A stretch of DNA of 64,000 bases, taken from Nocardia brasiliensis ATCC 700358. Lineage in GTDB: Bacteria; Actinomycetota; Actinomycetes; Mycobacteriales; Mycobacteriaceae. Location of the stretch: the NCBI RefSeq assembly GCF_000250675.2, contig NC_018681.1, positions 5,208,001 to 5,272,000 of the forward strand. The letters are read 5' to 3'. A program made the translations under genes and the position numbers. Position 1 is the stretch's first letter. Every line of letters starts with the position of its first letter. Shown one piece after another: positions 1 through 9,440 of this stretch. The notes under the pieces were generated by a model. That model saw only the letters and a list, made by a program, of their open reading frames with translations, did not search any database and was not told the origin of the DNA.

Positions 1-1269
1 CTCGGCCGACGGGATCGAACGCACATCGACCCCACCGATGCGGATCAGCCCAGCCGACACATCGTAGAAGCGCGGCAGCAGGCTCGCCAGCGTCGTCTTG
101 CCCGCACCCGAGGGCCCCACGATCGCGGTCACCCGTCCCGGCGCGCAGACGGCGCTCACGTTTTCCACCGCGTTGGTCACCCCGTCGTAAGAGAAGGTGA
201 CGCGGTCGAACCCGACGCTGTACCCGCCCGGCGAGCGCGGCTCAGCCGGCTCGGGCAGGGGCGAACGGGCCAGCAGCCGTTCGATATTCGCCGCCCCCAT
301 CCGCCCCTTGCGGATCCCCTGGGTAGCCGACACCGCGGGCAGGATCGAGGCGGGCAGGCCGACCGCGACGACCAGGAACGCCACCAGATCCGCGACCGGG
401 AGCGTGCCGCGGGCGACGAAGATCAGCCCGGCGGTGGCCACCGCCGCGAGCACCGCCATCTCCGAGCCGAGCAGCCGCGACGCCGCCGAGCTGTAGCGCA
501 CCTCGGCGACCCAGTCCGCGAAGGCCTGCGCGTACTCCTCGACGGCGGCGTCGAAGCGGCGCAGCACCTCTCCTCCGGTGCCGAACGCCTTGACCACTTG
601 AATCCCGTCTGCGTACTCCACGCTCGCCGCGCTGATGCGTCCTTCGGCGGCGATCAGCCGGTTCACGTGAGTCGTCATCGACCGCATCGACACGCGGTAG
701 CAGATCCCCATCACGACGAGCACGCCCAGCGCGATCAGCGCCAGGACCGGATCCACGAAGAACAGGTAGCCGGTCGCCACCACGGTCACGGTGGCCGCGG
801 CGGTCAATTGCCCGAGCGCGTGCGCGATGACCTCGTGCATCTCTTCCAGATCGCCGGTCATCGCGCGCTTGACCCGGCCCGAACCCACGGCGCGAAACCA
901 GCCCAGCGGTAAGGCACCCAGATGCCGCACGATCCGCACGCGCAGCTCGTGCAGTATGGCGGCGTCCGCGTAGTGGCCGAGCCGCGAGGACTGCACGAAC
1001 ATCAGCAACCACACCGCCGCGCCCGCGGCGCCGACGCCGATCCAGGCCCGGACGGCCGTGTGCGCGCCGGTCGGGTCGTCGAGCATGACCCGGGCGATCT
1101 CGGCGACGGCGAGATAGGGCACCAGACCCGCGGCAGCGCCGAGCGCCGACATGAGTCCGCAACCGATGAGATGCGGGCGCACCGGTGCCAGAAGGCGCGC
1201 CAGTGCACCGGGTTTCGCGAGCCCGGGTGGCCGGTCACCCGCCGAGGCGGTGTTGGTTGCCGTGTCCAT
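1..1269 (-). CDS. Fused permease-ATPase ABC transporter, IrtA/IrtB/YbtP/YbtQ type (3' end cut by window edge)
   Basis: Only the first 423 residues are present; the frame is open to the window edge. Residues ~25-310 form the membrane domain, with several hydrophobic segments and the stretch EYADGIQVVKAFG, typical of siderophore-type ABC exporter-fold proteins. The ATPase domain begins near residue 330 and shows Walker A GPSGAGKTT near residue 385; the ABC signature and Walker B lie outside the window. The ATG at 1269 has GGGAGG about 12 bases upstream. An iron box lies in the promoter region shared with the MerR gene. Inference: half of an iron-regulated heterodimer moving a siderophore, possibly the product of the adjacent NRPS cluster. 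Import versus export cannot be told from sequence. Confidence 0.85.
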   Translation of the reverse strand, partial: MDTATNTASAGDRPPGLAKPGALARLLAPVRPHLIGCGLMSALGAAAGLVPYLAVAEIARVMLDDPTGAHTAVRAWIGVGAAGAAVWLLMFVQSSRLGHYADAAILHELRVRIVRHLGALPLGWFRAVGSGRVKRAMTGDLEEMHEVIAHALGQLTAAATVTVVATGYLFFVDPVLALIALGVLVVMGICYRVSMRSMTTHVNRLIAAEGRISAASVEYADGIQVVKAFGTGGEVLRRFDAAVEEYAQAFADWVAEVRYSSAASRLLGSEMAVLAAVATAGLIFVARGTLPVADLVAFLVVAVGLPASILPAVSATQGIRKGRMGAANIERLLARSPLPEPAEPRSPGGYSVGFDRVTFSYDGVTNAVENVSAVCAPGRVTAIVGPSGAGKTTLASLLPRFYDVSAGLIRIGGVDVRSIPSAE

Positions 1270-1327
1270 AGGTCTGTGTTCCTCCCAGGGTCGTCGGTGG
1301 TCGGCCGACTGGCGCAGATCCGCGTGC

Positions 1328-1346
1328 CAAGGTTTGCCTAACCTGT
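1328..1346. promoter_or_regulatory. Probable IdeR/DtxR-type iron box
   Basis: The 19 bases CAAGGTTTGCCTAACCTGT, read on the minus strand, match the actinobacterial iron-box consensus TTAGGTTAGGCTAACCTAA at 14 of 19 positions, with both AGGTT/AACCT arms intact. The site lies in the 84-bp gap between the divergent ABC transporter and MerR genes, so it could repress both when iron is plentiful. It overlaps TAACCT (1339-1344), a plausible -10 element for the MerR gene. Confidence 0.7.
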
Positions 1347-1353
1347 TCGCCAC

Positions 1354-2022
1354 ATGGTGGAACTTGAAGTCGACTTCATGTCAAATGAACAGATGCACAC
1401 TGCACACGGCGTCTCGATCGGCCAGGCGGCCGCCCTCTACTGCCTCGCGCCCTCGACGCTGCGCTGGTGGGAGCACCAGCAGGTGCTACCCGCGCCGCCG
1501 CGGGTCAACGGCCACCGGGTCTACACCGAGACCGAACTCCGGCGGATCGGCCTGGCGTATCTGTGCTGTGTCGTCGGCGCGATGCCGCTCGACCAGGCCG
1601 CCGTCGTCACCGGGGGCAGCCGGGATCAGCGCTGGCAGCGCACGGTGCAGCAGCACGCCGGGGTCATCGCACAGAAGATCGAGCAGTTGCGGAGCACGCA
1701 CGAGTACCTGCTGCATCTGGTCCAATGCCCGGACGACGACATCGTCGGCCAATGCCCGGACCTCGACGACGAATTGATGCGCCACACCCCGCGCGGACGG
1801 CTCGCCACTGCGGATTTCATCGCGGCCGCTCAGTCGATCCCCGCGTCCGCGACCCATACGGACTGTGACGAAAGCGGTTTGCCGCGTGACGAAAATATCG
1901 AGCGGCCGCACCCGTGTGTCGTCTGCGCGGCCCCGGTGACGCAGGCCGACCGTGGCCGGCGTCGCAAGTATTGCTCGCGTGCCTGCCGGCAGCGGCAGTA
2001 CCGGCGCAACGCGGAACGCTAG
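1354..2022 (+). CDS. MerR-family regulator with C-terminal Cys-rich (zinc-ribbon-like) tail
   Basis: The product is 222 residues. Residues ~18-75 form a MerR winged helix (VSIGQAAALYCLAPSTLRWWE, then GHRVYTETELRRIGLAY), followed by a helical stretch. The last ~35 residues carry CVVC, then YCSRACRQRQYR, a putative zinc-binding Cys4 tail seen in other actinobacterial regulators. The start is uncertain. ATG 1354 has no ribosome site, but TAACCT lies ten bases upstream, which suits a leaderless transcript. ATG 1378 or 1393 are alternatives. The stop overlaps the stop of the converging 2473-residue NRPS by four bases. Inferred role: control of the adjacent transporter and perhaps of the biosynthetic operon. 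The effector is unknown. Confidence 0.85.
   Translation: MVELEVDFMSNEQMHTAHGVSIGQAAALYCLAPSTLRWWEHQQVLPAPPRVNGHRVYTETELRRIGLAYLCCVVGAMPLDQAAVVTGGSRDQRWQRTVQQHAGVIAQKIEQLRSTHEYLLHLVQCPDDDIVGQCPDLDDELMRHTPRGRLATADFIAAAQSIPASATHTDCDESGLPRDENIERPHPCVVCAAPVTQADRGRRRKYCSRACRQRQYRRNAER
1365..1378. promoter_or_regulatory. Perfect 14-bp palindrome at the MerR gene start
   Basis: TGAAGTCGACTTCA is a perfect palindrome spanning the first codons of the MerR ORF if translation starts at 1354. MerR proteins bind short palindromes of this kind, so it is a candidate autoregulatory operator. If it instead sits between -35 and -10 elements, the real start codon would be 1393. No binding evidence is available from sequence. 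Confidence 0.4.
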
Positions 2023-5000
2023 GACGCCGGCTCTGCAGCCGCGCACAACTCTGTCAGCGCGGTGGTCATCGTTGCGACCAGCGATTCGATCGTCGCATGG
2101 TCGAACAGCTCTGCGGCGTAGATCATCTCGCCCAGGATGCCCGCGCACTCCCGGTTCGGCCCGTACTCCTCCCGGAGGTTCAGCAGGAGGTCGAAGACCG
2201 TGTGCCGCGGTGCGACCGGACGGTGCCGGACCACCAACCCGTCCTGCTCGCCGTCGCTGTCGACGCCGCGCAGATAGGTCACCATCACCTGGAACAGCGG
2301 ATGGTGGGTGCGCGAGCGCGGTGGATTGAGCAGTTCCACCAGGCGGTCGAAGGGAAACTCTTTGTGCTCGTAGGCGCCGAGCACACGCTCCCGCACCTGC
2401 GCGATGAGATCCCGGTGGCCGGGCTCGTCCGACAGGTCCACCCGGACCACGGCCGTGTCGATCACACACCCGACCACGTCCCGCAATTCCTGAGTGTCCC
2501 TGCCGCTCAACGCGACTCCGATCGGCAGATCGACGCCTGCGCCGTGCCGGTGCAGCGCGAGGGCCAGTGCCGCGTGCACCAGCATGTAGCAGCTGGCCCC
2601 GTGATCCCGGGCGGTGCGGGCCAGCGCACGGTGCGTGTCCGCGTCGAGGACGACCGGTACCGTGCCCGCGATGTTCTCGCGGCGCTCGGCACGCGGACGG
2701 TCGGCGGGCAGCACCGGCTGCTCGGGAAGTCCGTCGAGCGCGGCGCGCCAATACCGGGCCTGCCGCTCGAGCACGCGGTCGGGCAACAGCCGCCGCCACA
2801 CCGCGTAGTCGGCGAACTGCGTTGCCGCGCTGTGCCATCGGGGCTCGAGACCGGCGGTGCGCGCACGGTAGGCCAGCAGCAGATCGTGCTGGAGGATGCC
2901 GAGCGATTCGCCGTCTCCGGCGATGTGGTGCAGTACGCCGAGCAGGACGTGCTGCCTCGGGTTCAGCCGATACAGCCGGATCCGCAGCGGTGATCGCACG
3001 GTCGGATCGAAACCTGCCGACAGCTCGGAATCCAGTGCCTGTTCGAGGATTTCGCCGTCACCGAGCACGACGAGACGGAAGTCGGGTGGCATCGCCTCGA
3101 TCGGCAGGATTCGCTGCACCGGGCCGTCCGCCGTGTACGGCAGTACGGTGCGCAGGATTTCGTGCCGCACGACGACATCGGTGACCGCCGCCTCGAGCGC
3201 CGCCTCGTCCACCGGCCCGAGCAGTTCGAGGCCGGTGGCGATCAAGTAGTCGGGGCGGTGGCCCGAAAGGTAGTCCACGGTCCACAGGCGTTGCTGTGCG
3301 GGCGAGAGCGGGATCGGTTCCGGGCGCGGCACACTCGCGATGGCGGGGCCGAGATCCCCCGGCCCGCGGCTCGCCAGCGCGCGCTCCAGGGCGGCGACCG
3401 TGGGCGCCTCGAACAGATCGCGCAGCGACACCGCGACACCCAGCGCGGATCGCAGGACCGCGACCACCCGCAGCGCGGACAGCGAATTCCCGCCTAGTGT
3501 GAAGAAGTCGTCGGTGACGCCGACCTCGGCGACGCCGAGCGCCTCCGCGAACGACGCCGCGATGACCTGCTGCCGAGGCGTGGACGCGGGCAGCGGGTCC
3601 GCCGCGCGGGGCAGCGGCAGCGCACCGACGTCGATCTTGCCGGTGGGGGTCAACGGCAGGTCGCGCATCGGCACGATCGCCGAAGGGACCAGGTAGGAAG
3701 GCAGTGTCGCGCCCAATCGGGTGCGTAGACCGGCGACGTCGACCGCGCCCGGACCGGCGACGTGCGCGATCAACGACTGACCTGATCCGGTCCGCCGCAT
3801 CGTGACCACCGCCGCGGTGACGCCGGGTTCGCGCCGGAGCGCCGCCTCCACCTCCCCCGGCTCGACGCGAAAGCCGTTGACCTTCACCTGCCGGTCGGCC
3901 CGGCCGAGGAAATGCACCAGGCCGTCGGCGTCCCAGCGGCCGAGATCGCCGGTGCGGTACCTGCGCTCGCCGGGCCGGCCGTGCGGATCGGCGACGAACC
4001 GGGCCGCGGTCTGGGCAGGTGCCCGGTGGTAGCCGTTGGCGACACCCGCGCCGGACAGGTAGATCTCGCCGATCACACCGGCCGGCACCGGCCGCAAGGC
4101 GGAATCGAGCAGCGCCACCCGCGTATTGTCGGCCGGACGACCGATCGGAACCGGCCGCTCGACCGACGCGTCCGCCGCGATCGGGTAGCTCAGCGCGAAA
4201 CAGGTCGCCTCGACCGGCCCGTACAGGTTCGTCACTACAGGCGGGTCCGCACCACGCCGGACCGCCGCGATGGCCTGCGGGGACAGCACGTCGCCCGCGA
4301 CCGCGAGCCGCGGCAGCCGGGCCAGTTCCGCCGGAATCCGTTCGGCCAGGAGATGAAACAGCCCGGTGGACAACAGCATCGAAGTGACCCGCCCGGCACG
4401 CAGCACCTCGACGTAATCGTGCACATCGAGCACGCCGGGTTTCGCGAGCACCACGGTACGACCGGTCAGCAGCGGCAGCCACAGCTCGTACACCACCATG
4501 TCCCAGGTGTAGGGCAGGTGCAGCAGCACACGCGCATGCCCCGTGTCGTCACCGACTCGATCCCGCGCCCGCGTCACGATATTCCGGTGCGTCACTTCCA
4601 CGCCCTTGGACGCACCGGTGGAGCCGGACGTGAACATGAGCGCGGCGATCGCATCCGGGGCGACAGCGATATCGAGATCGCTGTCGTCGCCGCGGTACTC
4701 GTCATCGAGTTCGCGCAGCACCAATTCGGTTCCGGTGAAACGCAACAGCCGCGCCACATGGTCGGGTGGATAGCGCTCGCTGAGCGGTACGCAGACCGCG
4801 CCCAGCTTGGCGAGCGCGAGGAAGGCCACCACCAGATCGATCGAGCGCGGCAGCGCGATGCCGACCGGAACGCCGGGTCCGATGCCCCGCTCACGCAGCG
4901 ATCGCGCGACCTGATTGGCGCGGGCGTTCATCTGGGTGTAGCTGAACTCTTCTGCGTCGCACCAGACCGCGACGGCGTCCGGCCTCGCCCGCACGTGGGA

Positions 5001-8000
5001 CTCGAAACACGCTGCGATACCGGCATCATCGAGCGCGGTCGCGCGCCCCCGCCCGGCGGCGAGCACCTCATCGCGCCGGGCGGGCGAGAGCAATCCGACC
5101 CGCCCCCACTGTTGTTGCGGCACGGCCGTCAACGCACGTGCGGCGGCGAGGATCCACGACCACAGCTCGTCGAGATCGGTGAGACCATCGATCCGGTCGA
5201 GCTGCGCGGCGATCCGAAAGGTCAGCTGCCCGGCATCGGGGACGACGATCACGGTCAGCGGAAAGTGCGTGCCGCCGAGGACTTCGACGGCCTCGACCGC
5301 GAAACCCGCGGCCGGGCGGTCGAACAGGGCGGTGTCGAGGGGAAAGTTCTCGAAGACCAGCGAGGTGTCGAACAGGTCGGTGGCACCGGCCGCCGCGAGC
5401 ACCTCGGGCAGGCCGAGATGATCGTGCGCCATCAGCGCAACCCGCTCCCGGTGCATCCGCACGGCCAGGTCAAGTACCGTCTCACCGGGTTTCACGCGCG
5501 CCCGCAACGGCACGGTATTCATCAGGAGACCGATGGCCTCGCCCAGGTCACCGCCGTCACGGCCGGACACGGTGATGCCGAAGACGATATCGTCGCTGCC
5601 GGTGAGTGTGGCCAGCGTCAGCGCCCACAGGGTCTGCGTCAGCGAGTTGAGCGTGAGGCCGTGCTCGGCGGCCCGTTCGCGCAGCGCGGTGACCATGGTG
5701 GCGGGCATCTCGAAGCTGCGCTCGACAGGTCGGTGCCAGCGCTCCGGGCCGGGCCGCGCCACCTTGCTCGGTTCCACGCCGTCCAGCGCGACCGCCCAGG
5801 CCCGTCGGGCACCGTCCTGATCCTGCGCCGCCGACCAGTCCAGGAAGTGGCGAAAGCTCACGGCGGGCGGCAATTCCACGCCGTCGTAGCCGAGCAACAG
5901 CTCGCGCAGCAGCAGTCCCAGCGACCAACCGTCGAGCAGCGCGTGATGGTGGGTCACCAGCAAGGTCGAGCGGCTCGGTGCGGTGCGCACCAGAGTCACC
6001 GCGAACAGCGGCGCGGCGAGCGGATCGATGCGGGCGTCCTCGGCCCGGACCGCGGCGATGTCCTGCGCAACGTGCACCGCGTCGCGGAGATCGACCACCC
6101 GCCAGCGTGGTTCGAGGTCGTCGCGGATCTCGTACCGCGGCCGCGTGCGCTCGTCGAGCACGAAATGTCCCAGCAGATGCGGATGCCGCACGCACAGTTG
6201 CCGCACGGATGCGTGCAGCCGCTCCACGTCGAGGGTGCCGCGCAGGCTCAGCTCCACCTGGACGAGATAGGGGTCGTCGCCGTCACCACCTTCGTACAGG
6301 GAGTGGAACAGCATGCCGGACTGCAAGGGCGTCACCGGAAGCCGTCCGCCGACCGCAGGGCTTGTCGTGGCCGGGACGACAGGTCCGTTCGCTTCGACCA
6401 CCTCGGCCAGCGCACGGATTGTCTGATGCTCGAACACATCTCGTGACGAGACGGACAGGCCCGCGGCCCGCGCCCGGTCCGCCAGGCGGATGGCGAGGAT
6501 GCTGTCACCGCCGGACGCGAAGAATCCGTCGTCGACGCCGACCCCCTCGTGCCCGAGTACGGCTACGAACAACGCCCGCAGCTGCGCCTCGACGGCGGTG
6601 CGCGGCGGCGTACCCGCGCGGCGGCCGCGCGCGGCCAGAGCACGTAGTCTCGGCTCGTCGACCTTGCCGTTCACCGTGGTCGGTATCGCGTCCACGAGGA
6701 CGATTTCAGAAGGAATCGCATGTGCGGGTAGCTGTTTCGTGATCCCAGCGCGCAGCGCGGCAGCATCGAGGGCCGTACCCGCGACGAAGGCGACGAGCCG
6801 CCGGTCCGACATGGCGGGCACCGCCGCGGCACGCACGCCTGGCTGGGCGCACAGGGCGGCCTCGATCTCACCCGGCTCGAGCCGGAACCCGCGAACCTTC
6901 AGCTGCCGGTCCACTCGCCCTAGGTAATCCAGCGTCCCCGTGGCATTCCAGCGAACGACGTCGCCGCTGCGATACATCAGCGCGCCGGAATTCCCGAACG
7001 GGTCGGCAACGTATCGTGTGGCCGTACGCCCCGGACTGCGCAGGTATCCCGCCGCGACGCCCGCGCCGGCCACATACAGCTCGCCCGGCACGCCCGGCGC
7101 ACAGGGCCGTAAGGCCGCATCGAGGACGTACGCCGCGGTGCCCGGGATCGGAGTGCCGATGTCGCGAGCGGAGACCGGCTCGGTCAAGGGGGTGCCGGTA
7201 CTGAAGACCGTCGTTTCGGTGATGCCGTACATGTTGACCAGGCGAGGCGACCGCCGGTCCGACCGCGACCACCAGTCCGTCACTCGCCACGGCTCCACCG
7301 GTTCACCACCGAAGATCACGTAGCGCAGCGCCAGCTGCTCGCCGAGCGCGGGACGGGCGGCGGTGGCGTCGACCAGCGTGCCGAACGCGGTCGGCGTCTG
7401 GTTCAGCACCGTAACGCGCTGTGCCACCAACAGATCGAGAAACGTGTCCGGGTCACGCGCCACGTCGGCGTCTACGACGACGAGCGTGCCGCCATGACAC
7501 AGCGCTCCCCACATCTCCCATACCGAGAAGTCGAAAACGGTGGCGTGGAACAGGGTCCAGACATCGTTCGGGGTGAAGTCGAACCAGGACCCGGTCGCCG
7601 CGAGCAAGGCGACGACATTCTCGTGCGTCACGGCCACGCCCTTCGGCGGGCCCGTGGTGCCGGAGGTGTAGATGACATAGGCGGGCTGCCGCGCAGTGGG
7701 CCGGATCGCGGTCGCGACGGATGCCGCGGCCGCATCGGCCAGTCGCAGCACGGGCACGGTGCGGTTTTCCGGCAGCGCGACACCGTTTCCGATGACAATC
7801 ACCACGGGGGCCACGTCGTCGACGATCCCCCGCAAACGTTGCTCCGGATAGCCGGGGTCCAGCGGAACGTAGGCCGCACCCGAGTACAGCACCGCAAGCA
7901 CCGCGACCACCAGATCGACCGAGCGCGGCAGCGCGAGGCCGACGAACTCCCCTGGGCCCGAACCATATCCAGCCAAGACCCGGGCCAGCCGCCGTGCCCG

Positions 8001-9440
8001 TGCGTCGAGTTCGGCATAGCTGAGCGACTCGTCGCCGTGCACGACAGCGGTCGCGCCGGGATGGGCCGCCACGGCTCGTTCGAACCGGTCGAGCAGCGTC
8101 TCGGGCACCGCGGTGGCGATCGTCGCGCCGACGGGGTCCGGCGCGAACCGCAGTCGCCCCAACGGGAGTTCGTCCGGTGCAGTCGCCAGCGCCGCGATCG
8201 CCGCGACGAGACGGTGATGGTGGGCCGCGAGATCGGCCTCTGTATAGCGCGACGTGGTCGATTCCAGCGCCAAACTCGGCTCCGGTCCGCCGTCGTCCTG
8301 TATTCCGATCACCAGCTCGTCGGAGCCACCGCCCGAGATATGGTGCAGCGTGGCGGTTTCCGCGCCGAACCGGATGTCTTTCTGGAACGGCAGCACGTTG
8401 ACGGTGGGGCCGAGGACACCGGGATCCGCACCGGCCGCGACGAGGTCGGCACGCATGTCGCCGTACAGCAAATGCTGATGGCGTAGCACTATGAGCATTT
8501 CGGCACGCAGTGCACGGATCAGCTCGCCGACGGTCGCCGACGGATCCACCGCGATGCGCAGCGGCAGGAGATTCGAGGTCACGCCGAGCGCGGTACGGGA
8601 ACGCTTCGCGGGCACGGCGAGGCGAAGGGTGACGGTGCGGACGCCGGAATCGGCGTGCAGCAGTATCGCGATGGCCGCGAGCACCCAGGCGGGCCACGCG
8701 GTTCCCGACGCATCGGCGCGCGCCCGCAGCGCCTGCCACGCCGCAGCGCCCAGCACGCCGGACCGCCTGATGTACCGAGCGGACGCGGCGGTCGACGGCG
8801 CCCCGGCGAACAGCGGGGCGTCGTCCGGCCCGGCCGCCGCCAGTCGCCGCGCCCAGAACTGCCGGTCCGCGGCGTACCTCGGCGACCCGCGGTACCGTTC
8901 GTCCGCGTCGACCAGGTCCGCCACCCGGTCGAAGACGTTTTCCGCCACCGGCTTTCGGTCGATCAGCGCGGTATAGACGGCGGCCACCCGCCGGATCATG
9001 GCGACCGAGGCCGCGCCGTCGAGCACCAGGTGATGGCCGCGGAGGAACCAGACGGCGCCTTCGGCGCCGAGATCGATGAGGTGATGTTCGAACAGCGGTG
9101 CCCGGGCGAGATCGAAAGGCCGTTCCAGTGCGGCCTCCATGTCTTCGCGCGCCGCGGCGAGCGGATCGGGCACGTCGCGGAAACTGCTGCGGCGCAATGG
9201 CCAATCTTCGACCTCTGCGAGCACCTGGGTGACCTCGCCGTCGGCCTGCTCGTCGAAGTACACCCGCGTCGACTCCGCTCCGGCGACCACGATGCGCAGC
9301 GCACGCTCGAACAGCGTCTCGTCGAGCCTGCCGCGGATGTGCACATAGCCGCCGACGACAAAACGGAGTCCGGACTCATCGAGTCGCTGTGCGACCCAGA
9401 CGTGCTGCTGCGCCCGGGTGAGGGGCAGCCGGGCGGTCAC
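2019..9440 (-). CDS. NRPS, C-A-T-C-A-T-C (last assembly-line protein, no thioesterase)
   Basis: The product is 2473 residues. Order, with motif positions: C1 (HHLVLDG ~137, resembling EntF/DhbF N-terminal C domains); A1 (TSGTTG ~594); T1 (GGDS ~978); C2 (HHALLDG ~1166, resembling D-accepting C domains that follow an E domain); A2 (TSGSTG ~1606); T2 (GGNS ~1984); C3 (HHIAGDG ~2172). It ends straight after C3 without a TE or reductase. By-hand specificity codes are DFWNIGMVFK for A1 (nine of ten positions of the threonine code DFWNIGMVHK) and DMYLAALCFK for A2 (not recognised). T1 is of the GGDS type that usually precedes an E domain, but none is present. Its GTG start shares GTGA with the upstream NRPS stop, implying translational coupling. 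Its stop overlaps the converging MerR gene. Confidence 0.95.
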   Translation of the reverse strand: MTARLPLTRAQQHVWVAQRLDESGLRFVVGGYVHIRGRLDETLFERALRIVVAGAESTRVYFDEQADGEVTQVLAEVEDWPLRRSSFRDVPDPLAAAREDMEAALERPFDLARAPLFEHHLIDLGAEGAVWFLRGHHLVLDGAASVAMIRRVAAVYTALIDRKPVAENVFDRVADLVDADERYRGSPRYAADRQFWARRLAAAGPDDAPLFAGAPSTAASARYIRRSGVLGAAAWQALRARADASGTAWPAWVLAAIAILLHADSGVRTVTLRLAVPAKRSRTALGVTSNLLPLRIAVDPSATVGELIRALRAEMLIVLRHQHLLYGDMRADLVAAGADPGVLGPTVNVLPFQKDIRFGAETATLHHISGGGSDELVIGIQDDGGPEPSLALESTTSRYTEADLAAHHHRLVAAIAALATAPDELPLGRLRFAPDPVGATIATAVPETLLDRFERAVAAHPGATAVVHGDESLSYAELDARARRLARVLAGYGSGPGEFVGLALPRSVDLVVAVLAVLYSGAAYVPLDPGYPEQRLRGIVDDVAPVVIVIGNGVALPENRTVPVLRLADAAAASVATAIRPTARQPAYVIYTSGTTGPPKGVAVTHENVVALLAATGSWFDFTPNDVWTLFHATVFDFSVWEMWGALCHGGTLVVVDADVARDPDTFLDLLVAQRVTVLNQTPTAFGTLVDATAARPALGEQLALRYVIFGGEPVEPWRVTDWWSRSDRRSPRLVNMYGITETTVFSTGTPLTEPVSARDIGTPIPGTAAYVLDAALRPCAPGVPGELYVAGAGVAAGYLRSPGRTATRYVADPFGNSGALMYRSGDVVRWNATGTLDYLGRVDRQLKVRGFRLEPGEIEAALCAQPGVRAAAVPAMSDRRLVAFVAGTALDAAALRAGITKQLPAHAIPSEIVLVDAIPTTVNGKVDEPRLRALAARGRRAGTPPRTAVEAQLRALFVAVLGHEGVGVDDGFFASGGDSILAIRLADRARAAGLSVSSRDVFEHQTIRALAEVVEANGPVVPATTSPAVGGRLPVTPLQSGMLFHSLYEGGDGDDPYLVQVELSLRGTLDVERLHASVRQLCVRHPHLLGHFVLDERTRPRYEIRDDLEPRWRVVDLRDAVHVAQDIAAVRAEDARIDPLAAPLFAVTLVRTAPSRSTLLVTHHHALLDGWSLGLLLRELLLGYDGVELPPAVSFRHFLDWSAAQDQDGARRAWAVALDGVEPSKVARPGPERWHRPVERSFEMPATMVTALRERAAEHGLTLNSLTQTLWALTLATLTGSDDIVFGITVSGRDGGDLGEAIGLLMNTVPLRARVKPGETVLDLAVRMHRERVALMAHDHLGLPEVLAAAGATDLFDTSLVFENFPLDTALFDRPAAGFAVEAVEVLGGTHFPLTVIVVPDAGQLTFRIAAQLDRIDGLTDLDELWSWILAAARALTAVPQQQWGRVGLLSPARRDEVLAAGRGRATALDDAGIAACFESHVRARPDAVAVWCDAEEFSYTQMNARANQVARSLRERGIGPGVPVGIALPRSIDLVVAFLALAKLGAVCVPLSERYPPDHVARLLRFTGTELVLRELDDEYRGDDSDLDIAVAPDAIAALMFTSGSTGASKGVEVTHRNIVTRARDRVGDDTGHARVLLHLPYTWDMVVYELWLPLLTGRTVVLAKPGVLDVHDYVEVLRAGRVTSMLLSTGLFHLLAERIPAELARLPRLAVAGDVLSPQAIAAVRRGADPPVVTNLYGPVEATCFALSYPIAADASVERPVPIGRPADNTRVALLDSALRPVPAGVIGEIYLSGAGVANGYHRAPAQTAARFVADPHGRPGERRYRTGDLGRWDADGLVHFLGRADRQVKVNGFRVEPGEVEAALRREPGVTAAVVTMRRTGSGQSLIAHVAGPGAVDVAGLRTRLGATLPSYLVPSAIVPMRDLPLTPTGKIDVGALPLPRAADPLPASTPRQQVIAASFAEALGVAEVGVTDDFFTLGGNSLSALRVVAVLRSALGVAVSLRDLFEAPTVAALERALASRGPGDLGPAIASVPRPEPIPLSPAQQRLWTVDYLSGHRPDYLIATGLELLGPVDEAALEAAVTDVVVRHEILRTVLPYTADGPVQRILPIEAMPPDFRLVVLGDGEILEQALDSELSAGFDPTVRSPLRIRLYRLNPRQHVLLGVLHHIAGDGESLGILQHDLLLAYRARTAGLEPRWHSAATQFADYAVWRRLLPDRVLERQARYWRAALDGLPEQPVLPADRPRAERRENIAGTVPVVLDADTHRALARTARDHGASCYMLVHAALALALHRHGAGVDLPIGVALSGRDTQELRDVVGCVIDTAVVRVDLSDEPGHRDLIAQVRERVLGAYEHKEFPFDRLVELLNPPRSRTHHPLFQVMVTYLRGVDSDGEQDGLVVRHRPVAPRHTVFDLLLNLREEYGPNRECAGILGEMIYAAELFDHATIESLVATMTTALTELCAAAEPAS

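Noticed and set aside
242..1162. A 306-codon minus-strand frame near the window start
   Set aside because: It is out of frame with the ABC transporter, which runs off the window edge and shows Walker A. The frame itself is Arg-rich noise.
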